A stretch of DNA of 64,000 nt from the NCBI GenBank assembly GCA_900756765.1, contig CAAELE010000005.1:17754-81753 (forward strand), read 5' to 3'. Shown here in pieces: positions 43,032 to 51,902 of this stretch (the first letter of the stretch is position 1; the number at the start of each line of letters is the position of its first letter). The position numbers were made by a program, and so were the translations under genes. Under the pieces are notes generated by a model, which was not told where the DNA came from, made no database searches, and saw only the letters and a list, made by a program, of their open reading frames with translations. Origin of the DNA: an uncultured Collinsella sp. Its GTDB lineage: Bacteria; Actinomycetota; Coriobacteriia; Coriobacteriales; Coriobacteriaceae.

Positions 43032-45458
43032 TTACGCGTGCCAGATCTCGTCGCGGTACTCGCGAATGGTGCGGTCGCTCGAGAACCAGCCGGAGGAGGC
43101 GGTGTTGAGCAGCGCCTTGCGGTTCCAGCTCTCCTGGTCGCCGTAGCTGTTCGTGAGCGCCTCCCATGCATCCACATAGCTGCGGAAGTCGGCCATAACC
43201 AGGTCGGGGTCGTTGTTGTTCATGAGCTCGTTGTAGATGCTCTCGAAGTTGCCCGAAAGACCCGCAAAGGTGTTGTCCTTGAGCTCGTCCATCACGCGGC
43301 CCAGACGCTCGCGGTCGTTGTTGAGCGTATCCCACGCAAAGTAGCTGTTGGATGCCCAGAGCTTCTCGACCTCGGGAGCAGTCAGGCCAAAGATGGCCTC
43401 GTTCTCGCGGCCGGCCAGGTCGGCGATCTCGATGTTGGCGCCGTCGAGGGTGCCCAGCGTAATGGCGCCGTTCATCATGAGCTTCATGTTGGACGTGCCC
43501 GAGGCCTCCTTGCCGGCCGTGGAGATCTGCTCCGAGATCTCGGCGGCGGGGTAGATGAGCTGGGCGTTGCTCACGCGGAAGTTGGGGATAAAGCAGACCT
43601 TCATGACCTCGTTGACGCGCGGGTCGTTGTTGATGACGTCGGCCACGGAGTTAATGAGGCGGATGGTCTCCTTGGCGAAGGTGTAGCTCGAGGCGGCCTT
43701 GCCGCTAAAGATGAAGGTCGTCGGCGTCACGTGGAAGTTGGGATCGTCGATGCGACGGTTGTAGATGTCCATCACCTTCATGATGTTCATGAGCTGGCGC
43801 TTGTAGGCGTGGAAGCGCTTAACCTGAACATCGAAGACGGTGTTGGGGTCAATGACCAGACCGGTCTCGGCCTTAACGTAGGCGGCCAGGCGCTCCTTGT
43901 TGGCGCGCTTGGAGGCACCCACGGCTTTCAAGAACTCCGAGTCGTCCTTAAACTCCTTGAGCTTTTCCAGCTCAAAGGCGTCCTTAAGCCAGCCGTCGCC
44001 AATGGCCTCGGTCACGAGCTTGGCATAGGTGGGGTTGGCCTCGGCAAAGAAGCGACGGTGCGAGATGCCGTTGGTCTTGTTGTTGAACTTCTCGGGCGTC
44101 AGGGCATAGAAGTCCTTGAGCACGATGTTCTTGATGATGTCGGAGTGAATCTTTGCCACGCCGTTAACGCTGTGGCTGCAGATCACGGACAGGTTGGCCA
44201 TGCGGATCTCGCCGTCCCACAGAATGGCGGTCTGGCGCAGACGCTCCTGCCAGCCCTCCTGCGTGGTGTCGAACGACTCGTGCCAGCGGCGGCTGATTTC
44301 GTCGATGATCTGGTACACGCGGGGGAGGAGCTTGGAAAACGTGCCGATGGGCCACTTCTCCAGGGCCTCGGGCAGGATGGTGTGGTTAGTGTAGCTCACG
44401 ACCTGCGTCACGATGTTCCAGGCGTCATCCCACTCGAGCTTCTTCTCGTCGATGAGGATGCGCATCAGCTCGGGGCCGCACATGGCGGGGTGCGTGTCGT
44501 TGGTGTGGATGGCCACAAACTGCGGCAGCAGCTCCCAGTTCTCGCCGTGCTCCTTCTCAAAGGTGTCGAGCAGGCTGTAGATGCCGGCCGAGACAAACAG
44601 GTACTCCTGCTTCAGGCGCAGCAGACGGCCGTGCTCGCCGGCGTCGTTGGGGTAGAGGATGGCGCTGATTGCCTCGGCCTCGGCGCGCTCGGCATCGGCC
44701 AGGGCATAGTCGCCGCGGTTGAAGGCCTCCAGGTCAAAGTGCTCCTCGACCGGCTCGGCGGCCCAGACGCGCAGCTTGTTAACGGTCTCGCCGGCATAGC
44801 CCACCACGGGGATGTCATAAGGGACGGCCAGGATATCCTGCGTGTCCACCGTGCGGTAGAACGTGCGGCCATTCTCCTCAAAGCCCTCGACGTGGCCACC
44901 AAACTTAATGGTCACGGCCTTGTCCTGACGACGGACCTCCCAGGGATAGCCGTGGGTGAGCCACTCGTCGGTAGCCTCGACCTGGCTGCCGTTGACGATT
45001 TCCTGCTTAAACAGGCCGTAGCGGTAGCGCATGCCGTTGCCGTATCCGGCGATGCCCTCGGCTGCCATGGAATCCAAGAAGCATGCTGCCAGACGGCCCA
45101 GGCCACCGTTGCCCAGCGCCGGATCGGGCTCCTGGTTCTCGATGACGGAAAGGTCAAAGCCCATGTCGTCGAGCGCCTCGGCGACCATGTCGCGCACGCC
45201 AAAGTTGAGCAGGTAGTTGTCGAGCAGGCGGCCGATCAAAAACTCGATCGAGAAGTAGTACACGCGCTTCTTGCCCTCGGCGGTCGCGCGGGCGTCGCTC
45301 TTGGTGGCAACGGTGCGCGCCTTCTCGGCCACGAGCTTGGCCAGGGCGTTAAAGCGGTCGAGGTCGCTGGCGGCCTCGACGCTCTTGCCGCTGATGCTCA
45401 TGACGGCATCGCGATAGAGCTCGGTAAACTCCTGCTTGTTGTCGAAGATCTTATTCAT
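43032..45458 (-). CDS. glgP: Glycogen/starch phosphorylase
   Basis: GlgP releases glucose 1-phosphate from glycogen ends. The 808-residue length fits the GT35 family. The pyridoxal-phosphate lysine lies in EASGTSNMKLMMNGAITLGT near residue 655, and other blocks are LGNGGLGRLAACFLDSMA, HTNDTHPAMCGPELMR and RVKRFHAYKRQLMN-like text. GAAAGGAAC precedes the ATG. It lies between glgB and glgC, so synthesis and breakdown genes share one run. No tail of the GlgA/GlgB kind is present. Confidence 0.96.
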   Translation of the reverse strand: MNKIFDNKQEFTELYRDAVMSISGKSVEAASDLDRFNALAKLVAEKARTVATKSDARATAEGKKRVYYFSIEFLIGRLLDNYLLNFGVRDMVAEALDDMGFDLSVIENQEPDPALGNGGLGRLAACFLDSMAAEGIAGYGNGMRYRYGLFKQEIVNGSQVEATDEWLTHGYPWEVRRQDKAVTIKFGGHVEGFEENGRTFYRTVDTQDILAVPYDIPVVGYAGETVNKLRVWAAEPVEEHFDLEAFNRGDYALADAERAEAEAISAILYPNDAGEHGRLLRLKQEYLFVSAGIYSLLDTFEKEHGENWELLPQFVAIHTNDTHPAMCGPELMRILIDEKKLEWDDAWNIVTQVVSYTNHTILPEALEKWPIGTFSKLLPRVYQIIDEISRRWHESFDTTQEGWQERLRQTAILWDGEIRMANLSVICSHSVNGVAKIHSDIIKNIVLKDFYALTPEKFNNKTNGISHRRFFAEANPTYAKLVTEAIGDGWLKDAFELEKLKEFKDDSEFLKAVGASKRANKERLAAYVKAETGLVIDPNTVFDVQVKRFHAYKRQLMNIMKVMDIYNRRIDDPNFHVTPTTFIFSGKAASSYTFAKETIRLINSVADVINNDPRVNEVMKVCFIPNFRVSNAQLIYPAAEISEQISTAGKEASGTSNMKLMMNGAITLGTLDGANIEIADLAGRENEAIFGLTAPEVEKLWASNSYFAWDTLNNDRERLGRVMDELKDNTFAGLSGNFESIYNELMNNNDPDLVMADFRSYVDAWEALTNSYGDQESWNRKALLNTASSGWFSSDRTIREYRDEIWHA

Positions 45459-45552
45459 ACGTTCCTTTCCCCCGGGGATGTTTCTCCCGGAACGGTTATG
45501 ATTTGTATCCTACGCCCCTTCGGAGCGGGTAATTACAGCTGTAACGGCTTTG

Positions 45553-47832
45553 TTACGCATCCTTGGCAGACGACTTAACAGAAGCAGACTTGGCCCCGGT
45601 AGCGGCCTTTTTGGCAGTCGCCTTCTTGGTCGTGGTTGCCTTAGCAGCGGGCTTTGCGGCGGTCTTGGCCTTGGCCTTGGTCGTCGTAGCCTTCGCCTTG
45701 GCAGGAGCCTTCTTAGCGGCTGCAGGCTTGGGCTTCACCGAGGACGCCCGCTTGCGCGTTGCCTTCTTGGGGGTCTCAACCACCGGCGGCTTGTAGCTGC
45801 TGGGACCGCGGCGCTTAAGCACCACGCCTGCCAGGCCGGGCACCTTGATCTCAATAGAGTCCATCTGTCCGTTCCAGGGATATGGCTCGCTCGAGCAGGT
45901 GTAGGGCTCTTCGCCGGCATAGCCACTGCCGCCAAACTCGGGACGGTCGGAGTCAAAGATGACCTCCCAGTCGCCCTCGCGCGGCACGCCCACGCGGAAG
46001 CTCTCGTAGCTCGCCGGGTCAAAGTTGATCAGGATCACCAGATCGTCATCGACGTCCTCGCCCTGGCGCACAAAGCTTACGATGGACTGCTTGGAGTTGT
46101 CTGCGTCGATCCAGGTAAAGCCGTCGTCGGTGTAGCCGCGCTCGTACAGGGCGGGCTCGGCGGTGTACAGATGGTTGAGCGCCTTAATAAACGCCTGATG
46201 ATGACGGTGGGTCTCGTACTCCTCGGTCAGGAACCACTGGATGGACTCGTAGTAGCGCCACTCAATAAACTGGCCGATCTCGTTGCCCATAAAGTTGAGC
46301 TTGGCGCCGGGGTGCGTCATCTGGTAGAAGGCCAGCGTGCGCAGACCGGCAAACTGGCGCCACCAGTCGCCCGGCATGCGGCCAATCAGTGAGCACTTGC
46401 CGTGCACGACCTCGTCGTGGCTCAGCGGGCAGATGAAGTTCTCGGTAAAGGCGTACATGATTGAGAACGTGAGCAGACCGTGGTTGCCGGGACGCCACGG
46501 AAAATCGGTCTGCATGTAGTGCAGGGTGTCATTCATCCAGCCCATGTCCCACTTGTAGTGGAAGCCCAGGCCGCCGTCCTGCGGCGGATAGGTCACGAGC
46601 GGCCACGCGGTGGACTCCTCGGCCATCATCATCACGTCGGGGTAGTGCGCCTCCACGGCGCAGTTGACCTGGCGGATAAACGCGCTGGCGTCCAGGTCCT
46701 CCTCGGTGCCGTACTTGTTGAACTTCTTTTGGCCCGGATCGTCGATGCCAAAGTTTAGGTACAGCATGCTGGACACGCCGTCCATGCGAATGCCGTCCAC
46801 GTGGAAGTTCTCGAGCCAGTACAGCACGTTGGAGACCAGGAAGGAGCGGACCTCGCCGCGGGCGAAGTCGAACTTATGCGTGCCCCAGTTAGGGTGAATC
46901 TCGTGCTCAAACAGCATGTGGCCGTTAAAGGTGGCAAGGCCGTGGGAGTCGGCGCAAAAACCGCCGGGCACCCAGTCCATGATCACGCCAATGCCCGCCT
47001 CGTGGCACGCATCGATAAAGTGCATGAGCTGCTGCGGGTTGCCATAGCGAGACGTTGCGGCATAGTAACCGGTCGTCTGGTAGCCCCAGGAGCCATCGAA
47101 GGGATGCTCCATGAGCGGCATGACTTCGATGTGCGTATAGCCCATGTCGCGCACGTAGTCCACGAGCTCCACCGACAGGTCGTCGTAGGTGTAGAACTCG
47201 CCGCGCTGCGCGGGGAAGGGATCCATGGGGCCGGGGTAGTTGCCGTACTCGTCCGGCTCGCCCTGCGGCGCGTCGCCGTGGCGCTTCCACGAGCCAATAT
47301 GCACCTCGTAGATGTTGAGCGGCTGCGACATGTGGTTATGGCTCGCACGGCGCTTGAGCCATGCGGCATCGTTCCACTGGTAGCCATCGAGGGTCCACAG
47401 CACGCTCGCCGTTCCCGGAGGGCACTCGGCCTTAAAGGCGTACGGATCGGCCTTGTAGAGCTTTTCGCCCTCGTTGGTCTCGATGAGGTACTTATAGAGC
47501 TGGCCCTGCTCGGCGCCAGGAATAAAGCCTTCCCAGATAGCGCTCGTATGCATGGGCACCAGCGGGTTGGCTTGCTCATCCCAGTCGTTAAATTCGCCAA
47601 TGACATGGACGCTCTTAACGTCGGGCGCCCAAACGCAAAAGCGCCAGCCGCGCGTACGGTTCTGCGTGTCGGGGTGCGCGCCCATCTTTTCCCAGCTGCG
47701 CTCCCACGTGCCGATGCCAAACAGGTAGACATCGTCCTTGGTGAGCTCCGGTGCATGCGGGGCGGCTTTACGGGTAGCGGGCTTTTTGGTTGCTGGCTTT
47801 AGCTTTGTATCGCTCACGTTTGATCCCATCAT
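45553..47832 (-). CDS. glgB: Glycogen branching enzyme with Lys/Ala-rich tail
   Basis: GlgB makes alpha-1,6 branches in glycogen. After about 25 basic residues (KLKPATKKPATRKAA), a CBM48 domain (about 40-140) precedes the GH13 barrel: DGIRMDGVSSMLYL (nucleophile Asp, about 352), MMAEESTAWP (acid Glu, about 402), FICPLSHDEVVHGK. After the catalytic part, about 80 residues of Lys/Ala/Thr (TKAKAKTAAKPAAKATTTKK and similar) follow, resembling the glgA tail. The start is uncertain: ATG 47832, a further ATG 3 nt on, GTG 47817 or TTG 47877 are possible, none with a strong ribosome site. It is the first gene of the glg run. Confidence 0.93.
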   Translation of the reverse strand: MMGSNVSDTKLKPATKKPATRKAAPHAPELTKDDVYLFGIGTWERSWEKMGAHPDTQNRTRGWRFCVWAPDVKSVHVIGEFNDWDEQANPLVPMHTSAIWEGFIPGAEQGQLYKYLIETNEGEKLYKADPYAFKAECPPGTASVLWTLDGYQWNDAAWLKRRASHNHMSQPLNIYEVHIGSWKRHGDAPQGEPDEYGNYPGPMDPFPAQRGEFYTYDDLSVELVDYVRDMGYTHIEVMPLMEHPFDGSWGYQTTGYYAATSRYGNPQQLMHFIDACHEAGIGVIMDWVPGGFCADSHGLATFNGHMLFEHEIHPNWGTHKFDFARGEVRSFLVSNVLYWLENFHVDGIRMDGVSSMLYLNFGIDDPGQKKFNKYGTEEDLDASAFIRQVNCAVEAHYPDVMMMAEESTAWPLVTYPPQDGGLGFHYKWDMGWMNDTLHYMQTDFPWRPGNHGLLTFSIMYAFTENFICPLSHDEVVHGKCSLIGRMPGDWWRQFAGLRTLAFYQMTHPGAKLNFMGNEIGQFIEWRYYESIQWFLTEEYETHRHHQAFIKALNHLYTAEPALYERGYTDDGFTWIDADNSKQSIVSFVRQGEDVDDDLVILINFDPASYESFRVGVPREGDWEVIFDSDRPEFGGSGYAGEEPYTCSSEPYPWNGQMDSIEIKVPGLAGVVLKRRGPSSYKPPVVETPKKATRKRASSVKPKPAAAKKAPAKAKATTTKAKAKTAAKPAAKATTTKKATAKKAATGAKSASVKSSAKDA

Positions 47833-48029
47833 GACGCGGCAGCGTGTTGCCTTGGTGACTAGATGCGAAAGGTCCAAGGCTGCACGAATCGAAGGGACGG
47901 CGATAGTTCTATGATTCGTTCCACCTCGCGTGCTCGGTGGAACTTTCGGCAGAAACTACGATAACACCTGTACGTTAGTTTTATGGACGAAAGCGGATTT
48001 GCGGGGGCGTTTAATCGGTAAGCGACATG

Positions 48030-48142
48030 TTTATACCACTGGCAGAATTGCCGTGGTAAAACCCTTGACAGTTTTACCAATTAGGGTTTCAAAACTGATA
48101 GGCTTACGTTTGGTAAAACGTTTTTAGCAGGTTGTTTACCAT
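48030..48142. promoter_or_regulatory. Cluster of GGTAAAAC boxes between glgB and the HAD gene
   Basis: The 330-bp divergent gap holds GGTAAAAC (48055-48062) and GTTTTACC (48071-48078) as a perfect inverted repeat with an 8-nt spacer that includes TTGACA. GTTTATACCAC (48030-48040) pairs imperfectly with the first box. TTTGGTAAAACGTTTTTAGC lies at 48109-48128 and GTTTACCAT at 48134-48142. On the minus strand TATAAA (complement of 48030-48036 region) could serve as a -10 for glgB. Binding of one regulator to all boxes is inference. Confidence 0.5.
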
Positions 48143-48163
48143 TTGACATCGAAAGGCTCGTTT

Positions 48164-48853
48164 ATGAACCACATCGCTGCTCCAAGTGTTGCTTTTATTT
48201 TCGATTGCGACGGAACTCTGGTTAATAGCTCCCCCGTCTGGGGCCATGCGCAGACCGAGTTATTGCGCCGTCATGACATTGATGTAACGGTCGACGATTT
48301 TGCCCAGTTTGAGCATCTTTCGCTGGAGGACGAGTGCCAGGCCTACCACGACACGTGGGGCATTGGCGCGAATGGTGAGGAGCTGTATCGTGAGCTTGGC
48401 GAGATTTTGATCGATGGGTACTCCAAGGTGCCGCCGCGTGAGGGGCTCCTGGCATTTTTGGAGCAGGCGAAGGCGGCGGGCATTGCCATGTGCGTGGCCA
48501 CGTCCACGCCGGCCGAACTGGTGCAGTCCGCCCTTGCGGCTGCTGGCCTTGATCGCTATATGGAGTTTATTACTACGACGGGCGAGGCGGGGCGCTCCAA
48601 GCAGTTCCCCGACGTGTATGAGCTGGCGTTGCGTCGCCTGGAAGAGCGCCACGGGCACAAGTTCGAGCGCGCTTGGGTATTTGAGGACGCCGTCTTTGGA
48701 CTTAAGAGCTCTGGCATTGCAGACTTTAAGCGTGTGGGCATCTATGACCCACACGGCCGTATGGAGCGCGACGAGGTTTGCGATAACTGCGAAATCTTTA
48801 TCGACAGCTATGAGGACCTGGACCTGGCCCGCGTGCTTTCGTTTGAGGACTAG
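48164..48853 (+). CDS. HAD family phosphatase (beta-phosphoglucomutase-like)
   Basis: A 229-residue haloacid dehalogenase hydrolase. Motif I FDCDGTLVNSSP places the nucleophile at Asp14 and the general acid at Asp16. The helical cap (about 30-95) is of subclass I, motif II is CVATSTP near residue 110, and motifs III and IV are ADRSKQFPD-like (AGRSKQFPDVYELAL) and WVFEDAVFGLKS. Substrates are probably sugar phosphates. ATG 48164 is preferred to an upstream in-frame start because GAAAGG lies just ahead. It is divergent from glgB and shares the GGTAAAAC box region; thiN follows after 9 nt. Confidence 0.88.
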   Translation: MNHIAAPSVAFIFDCDGTLVNSSPVWGHAQTELLRRHDIDVTVDDFAQFEHLSLEDECQAYHDTWGIGANGEELYRELGEILIDGYSKVPPREGLLAFLEQAKAAGIAMCVATSTPAELVQSALAAAGLDRYMEFITTTGEAGRSKQFPDVYELALRRLEERHGHKFERAWVFEDAVFGLKSSGIADFKRVGIYDPHGRMERDEVCDNCEIFIDSYEDLDLARVLSFED

Positions 48854-48862
48854 GCGAGGGCC

Positions 48863-49504
48863 GTGGCTTGCAAAGTATTAGTGGTTTGCGGCTCGCCGGT
48901 GGTGGCGAGCCCCGAGTTGCTGCGTCAACTGGTAGGGGAGTGCGACCACGTTGTCGCCGTGGACCGCGGGCTCGACGCGCTGCTGGGCGCGGGACTGGGT
49001 TGCCACGTATATGTGGGGGATGCCGACACCGTTAGCGATGAGGGGCGCGCTCTGGTCGATGCCGCTGCCGATTTTGAAGTGGAACGCCACGACCCCTACA
49101 AGGACTATACCGATCTGGCGTTGGCACTCGATTCCGTTCGTCGCCGCTGGCCAGGCGCCGAAGTGGTAGCAACCTGCGCCACCGGAGGCCGCCCGGACAT
49201 GGCCCTGTCTGTGTTAGGGCTACTGGCAGGCTATGCGGACGCCCCCGTCTGGATCGAAGAAGACGAAGTGACGGCCAGAATCCTGCACCAGGACGAGACC
49301 TGGACCATCGAGGGCGCCGAGGGCAAAACCTTCTCCATCATCGCCATAGCCCCCAACACCCAGGTAAGCGAACACGGCCTAGAGTGGGAGCTAGACCACG
49401 CCTCGTTAGGCCTTCTGGCCGACACCGGCATCTCCAACGTCGTTAGAAGAACGGCCAAAATCCAAGTCCACACCGGCACCGCCATCGCCTACCTTTACAA
49501 GTAA
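48863..49504 (+). CDS. thiN: Thiamine pyrophosphokinase
   Basis: This enzyme makes thiamine diphosphate from thiamine and ATP. The 213 residues show AVDRGLDALL near 30, VGDADTVS near 51 (the GDxDS-like metal site) and HDPYKDYTDLALALD near 77, which matches the family KDxTD motif. The C-terminal thiamine-binding beta domain contains GKTFSIIAIAPN. The start is GTG at 48863 with GCGAGGG just upstream. It follows the HAD gene by 9 nt, so they are probably one transcript, although no functional link is evident. Confidence 0.9.
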   Translation: MACKVLVVCGSPVVASPELLRQLVGECDHVVAVDRGLDALLGAGLGCHVYVGDADTVSDEGRALVDAAADFEVERHDPYKDYTDLALALDSVRRRWPGAEVVATCATGGRPDMALSVLGLLAGYADAPVWIEEDEVTARILHQDETWTIEGAEGKTFSIIAIAPNTQVSEHGLEWELDHASLGLLADTGISNVVRRTAKIQVHTGTAIAYLYK

Positions 49505-49519
49505 GGTGCCGCGGCGTGA

Positions 49520-49601
49520 GGGTTTTATCGGGACGGTGGGTTAATTGACTAATTTTGCCGAAGTCAAAATTAGTCAATTCAGCCCCGTCCCAGGAAAACC
49601 C
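49520..49601. repeat. Nested palindromic element after thiN
   Basis: AATTGACTAATTTTG (49543-49557) and CAAAATTAGTCAATT (49565-49579) form a perfect 15-bp stem with a 7-nt loop. GGGACGG/CCGTCCC-type arms and GGGTTTT/AAAACCC extend it outward. The right arm includes GTCAATTCAGCCCCGT, also present at 34.23 kb. It may terminate thiN, but no T run follows. Confidence 0.75.
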
Positions 49602-49673
49602 GTAAGTAAGAAGATCAACCCAAAAAACCTCTTGCACAACCAAGGATCTTCCCCTATAGTACTACCACGTCAC

Positions 49674-49749
49674 GGGGGCGTAGCTCAGCTGGGAGAGCGC
49701 TTGACTGGCAGTCAAGAGGTCAGGGGTTCGATCCCCCTCGTCTCCACCA
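49674..49749 (+). tRNA. tRNA-Ala (GGC)
   Basis: The cloverleaf is complete: acceptor GGGGGCG with CGTCTCC (two G-T), anticodon stem CTTGA/TCAAG with loop CTGGCAG and anticodon GGC, T arm AGGGG-TTCGATC-CCCCT. CCA is encoded. It reads GCC codons and borders the exopolysaccharide locus. Confidence 0.96.
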
Positions 49750-49758
49750 TCGTGAATG

Positions 49759-49789
49759 CAAAGGCCTTCGGGAATCCGGAGGCCTTTTT
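49759..49789 (+). terminator. Terminator after tRNA-Ala
   Basis: AAAGGCCTTC- and GGAGGCCTTT-type arms flank a short loop and are followed by TTTTTC. Confidence 0.8.
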
Positions 49790-50280
49790 CATACGTGTCC
49801 ATTCCACATGCCAAAGTGACACCCGCGCCCACCCCACAAAAAGTTGCGCAATTACCTTCCCGGTTTTGTACAAAGTTTGTTAGCCAAACATAATAGTTTG
49901 AGCAATTCACGCCGCCAGCTTTACAACTCAGGCAGTGCTCGCCAACCCACACACCCCCATAAGCCTGCGGCAATGTGTTCAAGACGGCACAATATCCCTC
50001 TTAACTACGGCAAATGAACAATATGTTGCTCAACACGCCCCAAAACGTATGGGCCACCTGCTGTGCTAGGATACCTAACGTTACATGGGTTCAACTGTGC
50101 CCACGGCTCCAACAAGCCACAAAGCACAGGGTCGATCAGCATCCGGCTGTAACGGCGGTGCCAGAAAAACCACGAGCTCCAATAGGGTAGTCATGCATAT
50201 CGCATCGAATGACTTTGTTCTTGTCTAAGTGCAAGCTGTTATTTCGATTCGACATTTCATGACAAATCGCAGCAGTTCTG

Positions 50281-50511
50281 CAGCTGTTTGCGTGCGGTCC
50301 AGTTTTGTTCCCGCTTGACTGGGCCGCACGCAGCCAGCTGGAGTCGCGGTCATTTTTGCGATACACGTCCGCGACTCTAGCCACTGCACTCATACATACC
50401 GTTCACGGTGGGGCAGAGCCACGTGCTTGTCTGACTGGGCTCAGGGTTTGAATATGGAGCGCCTTCGCGCACAAGCGCCCTGGCGAAGCCATACCCAAAC
50501 CCCGTGAGCCA
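50281..50511 (+). promoter_or_regulatory. Structured leader upstream of loaP
   Basis: This non-coding stretch holds at least three strong hairpins. GCGTGCGGTCCAGT (50290-50303) pairs with ACTGGGCCGCACGC (50318-50331), extended by CAGCTG on each side. GAGTCGCGG (50341-50349) pairs with CCGCGACTC (50369-50377). A longer imperfect stem joins about 50436-50457 with 50489-50511, enclosing CTTCGC (50463-50468)/GCGAAG (50483-50488). It ends 28 nt before loaP. LoaP proteins are known to act through an RNA hairpin in target leaders, so one of these may be its site. The region 49790-50280 shows no gene; a possible TAGGAT -10 box lies at 50067. Confidence 0.6.
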
Positions 50512-50539
50512 CACGTAAGACAGCAAGGGGGTGGTGCTC

Positions 50540-51085
50540 GTGTGGTATGTGATTCAGGTTATTAACGGTCGCGAAGACATAATGCGCGAGCGCATTGAGC
50601 ACGTGCTACCGACAGGTGCCATGCAGGAGCTCTTTTATCCCCAATTTGAAACCGAGATTAAAGTTCACGGCGAATGGGTCAACACGACCAAGTCGCTCTT
50701 TCCCGGTTATCTCATCTGCGATACGGCAGATTCCCGCACCGTGCAACAGTATCTGCTGTGCATGGACGACTTTGCCCGGGTGCTATCCCAGGACGGTCAG
50801 TTTGTGCCGTTGGCAAAAGAAGAGGTCCAGCTCATCGGCAGTTTTACGCATAGGGGAGACCGCGTAGTGCCCATGAGCGAGGCCCTAAAAGACGGCGACC
50901 AGGTCGTAGTGACGGCAGGTCCGCTGCTGGGCCACGAGGGCCTTATCAAAAACATTAACAGACGCAAGAGCACTGCTTATTTGGAGCTCGACCTTTGCGG
51001 CCGGCGCGTAACCACTCGCGTTGGCCTCGCGGTGCTTTCAGCCGAGCAGCGCGTAATGCGAAACCTTAAAAAAGCGATCGCCTAA
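50540..51085 (+). CDS. loaP: LoaP-type NusG-paralogue antiterminator
   Basis: This 181-residue protein is a specialised NusG paralogue. The NGN domain (about 1-105) begins MWYVIQVINGRED and contains LFPGYLICDT; the KOW domain follows (about 120-170, LKDGDQVVVTAGPLLGHEG). LoaP proteins prevent early termination within long exopolysaccharide or antibiotic operons, and this gene heads such an operon. The GTG at 50540 is chosen: AAGGGG lies about 9 nt upstream and the protein then matches family starts; GTG 50531 and 50534 are alternatives. It is distinct from the housekeeping NusG, which is expected next to secE elsewhere. Confidence 0.88.
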   Translation: MWYVIQVINGREDIMRERIEHVLPTGAMQELFYPQFETEIKVHGEWVNTTKSLFPGYLICDTADSRTVQQYLLCMDDFARVLSQDGQFVPLAKEEVQLIGSFTHRGDRVVPMSEALKDGDQVVVTAGPLLGHEGLIKNINRRKSTAYLELDLCGRRVTTRVGLAVLSAEQRVMRNLKKAIA

Positions 51086-51140
51086 TTACGGGCGACTGTT
51101 TAACGGGACAGGGAGGATCCCCGGGGATGGGGACGTAGGT

Positions 51141-51902
51141 TTGAAGGAAATAGTGTCAGATAAAACTGAATATTCTACAGGAGCGCCGGCGGGGGCCGCG
51201 CTTGTTGCCCAGGCAATGAGCGGCGACGGCGCGAGCATGCGCTACAAGGCCATGCAGGCCGTGAAGGACTGGGACCGAACGCGCCTGGCCTACCGCACCG
51301 TCAAGCGCGCCTTCGACATCGTGTTCAGCGGCTGCGTGCTGGCCGTCATCGCCATTCCGAGCCTGGTGCTCGCCGCCGCCATCCGCCTGGAGAGCGAGGG
51401 CAACCCGTTCTACAGCCAGATCCGCGTGGGCCAGACCCACCGCGACGGCAGCCTGTCCACCTTCCGCATGTGGAAGTTCCGCTCCATGTACAGGGATGCC
51501 GACGAGCGCCTCGCCGAGCTCAAGGGGCAGAACGAGATCGCCGGCGCCATGTTCAAGATGAAGGACGACCCCCGCGTCACCAGGATCGGCAAGTTCATCC
51601 GCAAGCATTCCATCGACGAGTTCCCGCAGTTCCTCAACGTATTCCTGGGCCAGATGTCCGTCGTCGGCCCGCGTCCGCCGCTGCCCAACGAGGTGGCCGA
51701 GTACACGGAGTTCGACCTGCAGCGTCTTGCTGTCAAGCCCGGCATCACGGGCCTCTGGCAGGTGATGGAGCGCAACTCAACGGGTTTCGATGGGATGGTT
51801 CAGCGCGACCTGGAGTACATCGCCAAGCGCGGTCCCGTTACGGACCTCAAGATCGTCGCTCTCACGGTGATCGAGGTCATCACCGGTAAGGGTGCGTGCT
51901 AA
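51141..51902 (+). CDS. Initiating sugar-phosphate transferase (bacterial sugar transferase family)
   Basis: This 253-residue enzyme should start repeat-unit assembly by moving a sugar phosphate to undecaprenyl phosphate at the inner membrane face. The signature begins RAFDIVFSGCVLAVIAIPSL, one membrane segment (about 58-80), followed by FRMWKFRSMY, RKHSIDEFPQFLNVFLGQMS, VGPRPPLPNE and VKPGITGLWQV. It lacks the extra membrane helices of WbaP, so it is of the short PglC/CapM-like type. The start is unsure: TTG 51141 or GTG 51153 (AAGGA just upstream). The first 14 codons are AT-rich and the rest GC-rich. Confidence 0.9.
   Translation: MKEIVSDKTEYSTGAPAGAALVAQAMSGDGASMRYKAMQAVKDWDRTRLAYRTVKRAFDIVFSGCVLAVIAIPSLVLAAAIRLESEGNPFYSQIRVGQTHRDGSLSTFRMWKFRSMYRDADERLAELKGQNEIAGAMFKMKDDPRVTRIGKFIRKHSIDEFPQFLNVFLGQMSVVGPRPPLPNEVAEYTEFDLQRLAVKPGITGLWQVMERNSTGFDGMVQRDLEYIAKRGPVTDLKIVALTVIEVITGKGAC

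Noticed and set aside
42498..45578. Long open frame opposite glgP and glgC (about 1,000 codons)
   Set aside because: It spans two recognised genes on the other strand and has no family motif or start signal.
49545..49883. Plus-strand open frame across tRNA-Ala
   Set aside because: It reads through a palindrome, a tRNA and a terminator, with no homology.
50136..50393. Minus-strand open frame in the loaP leader
   Set aside because: It covers strong hairpins, has no ribosome site and no recognisable protein features.
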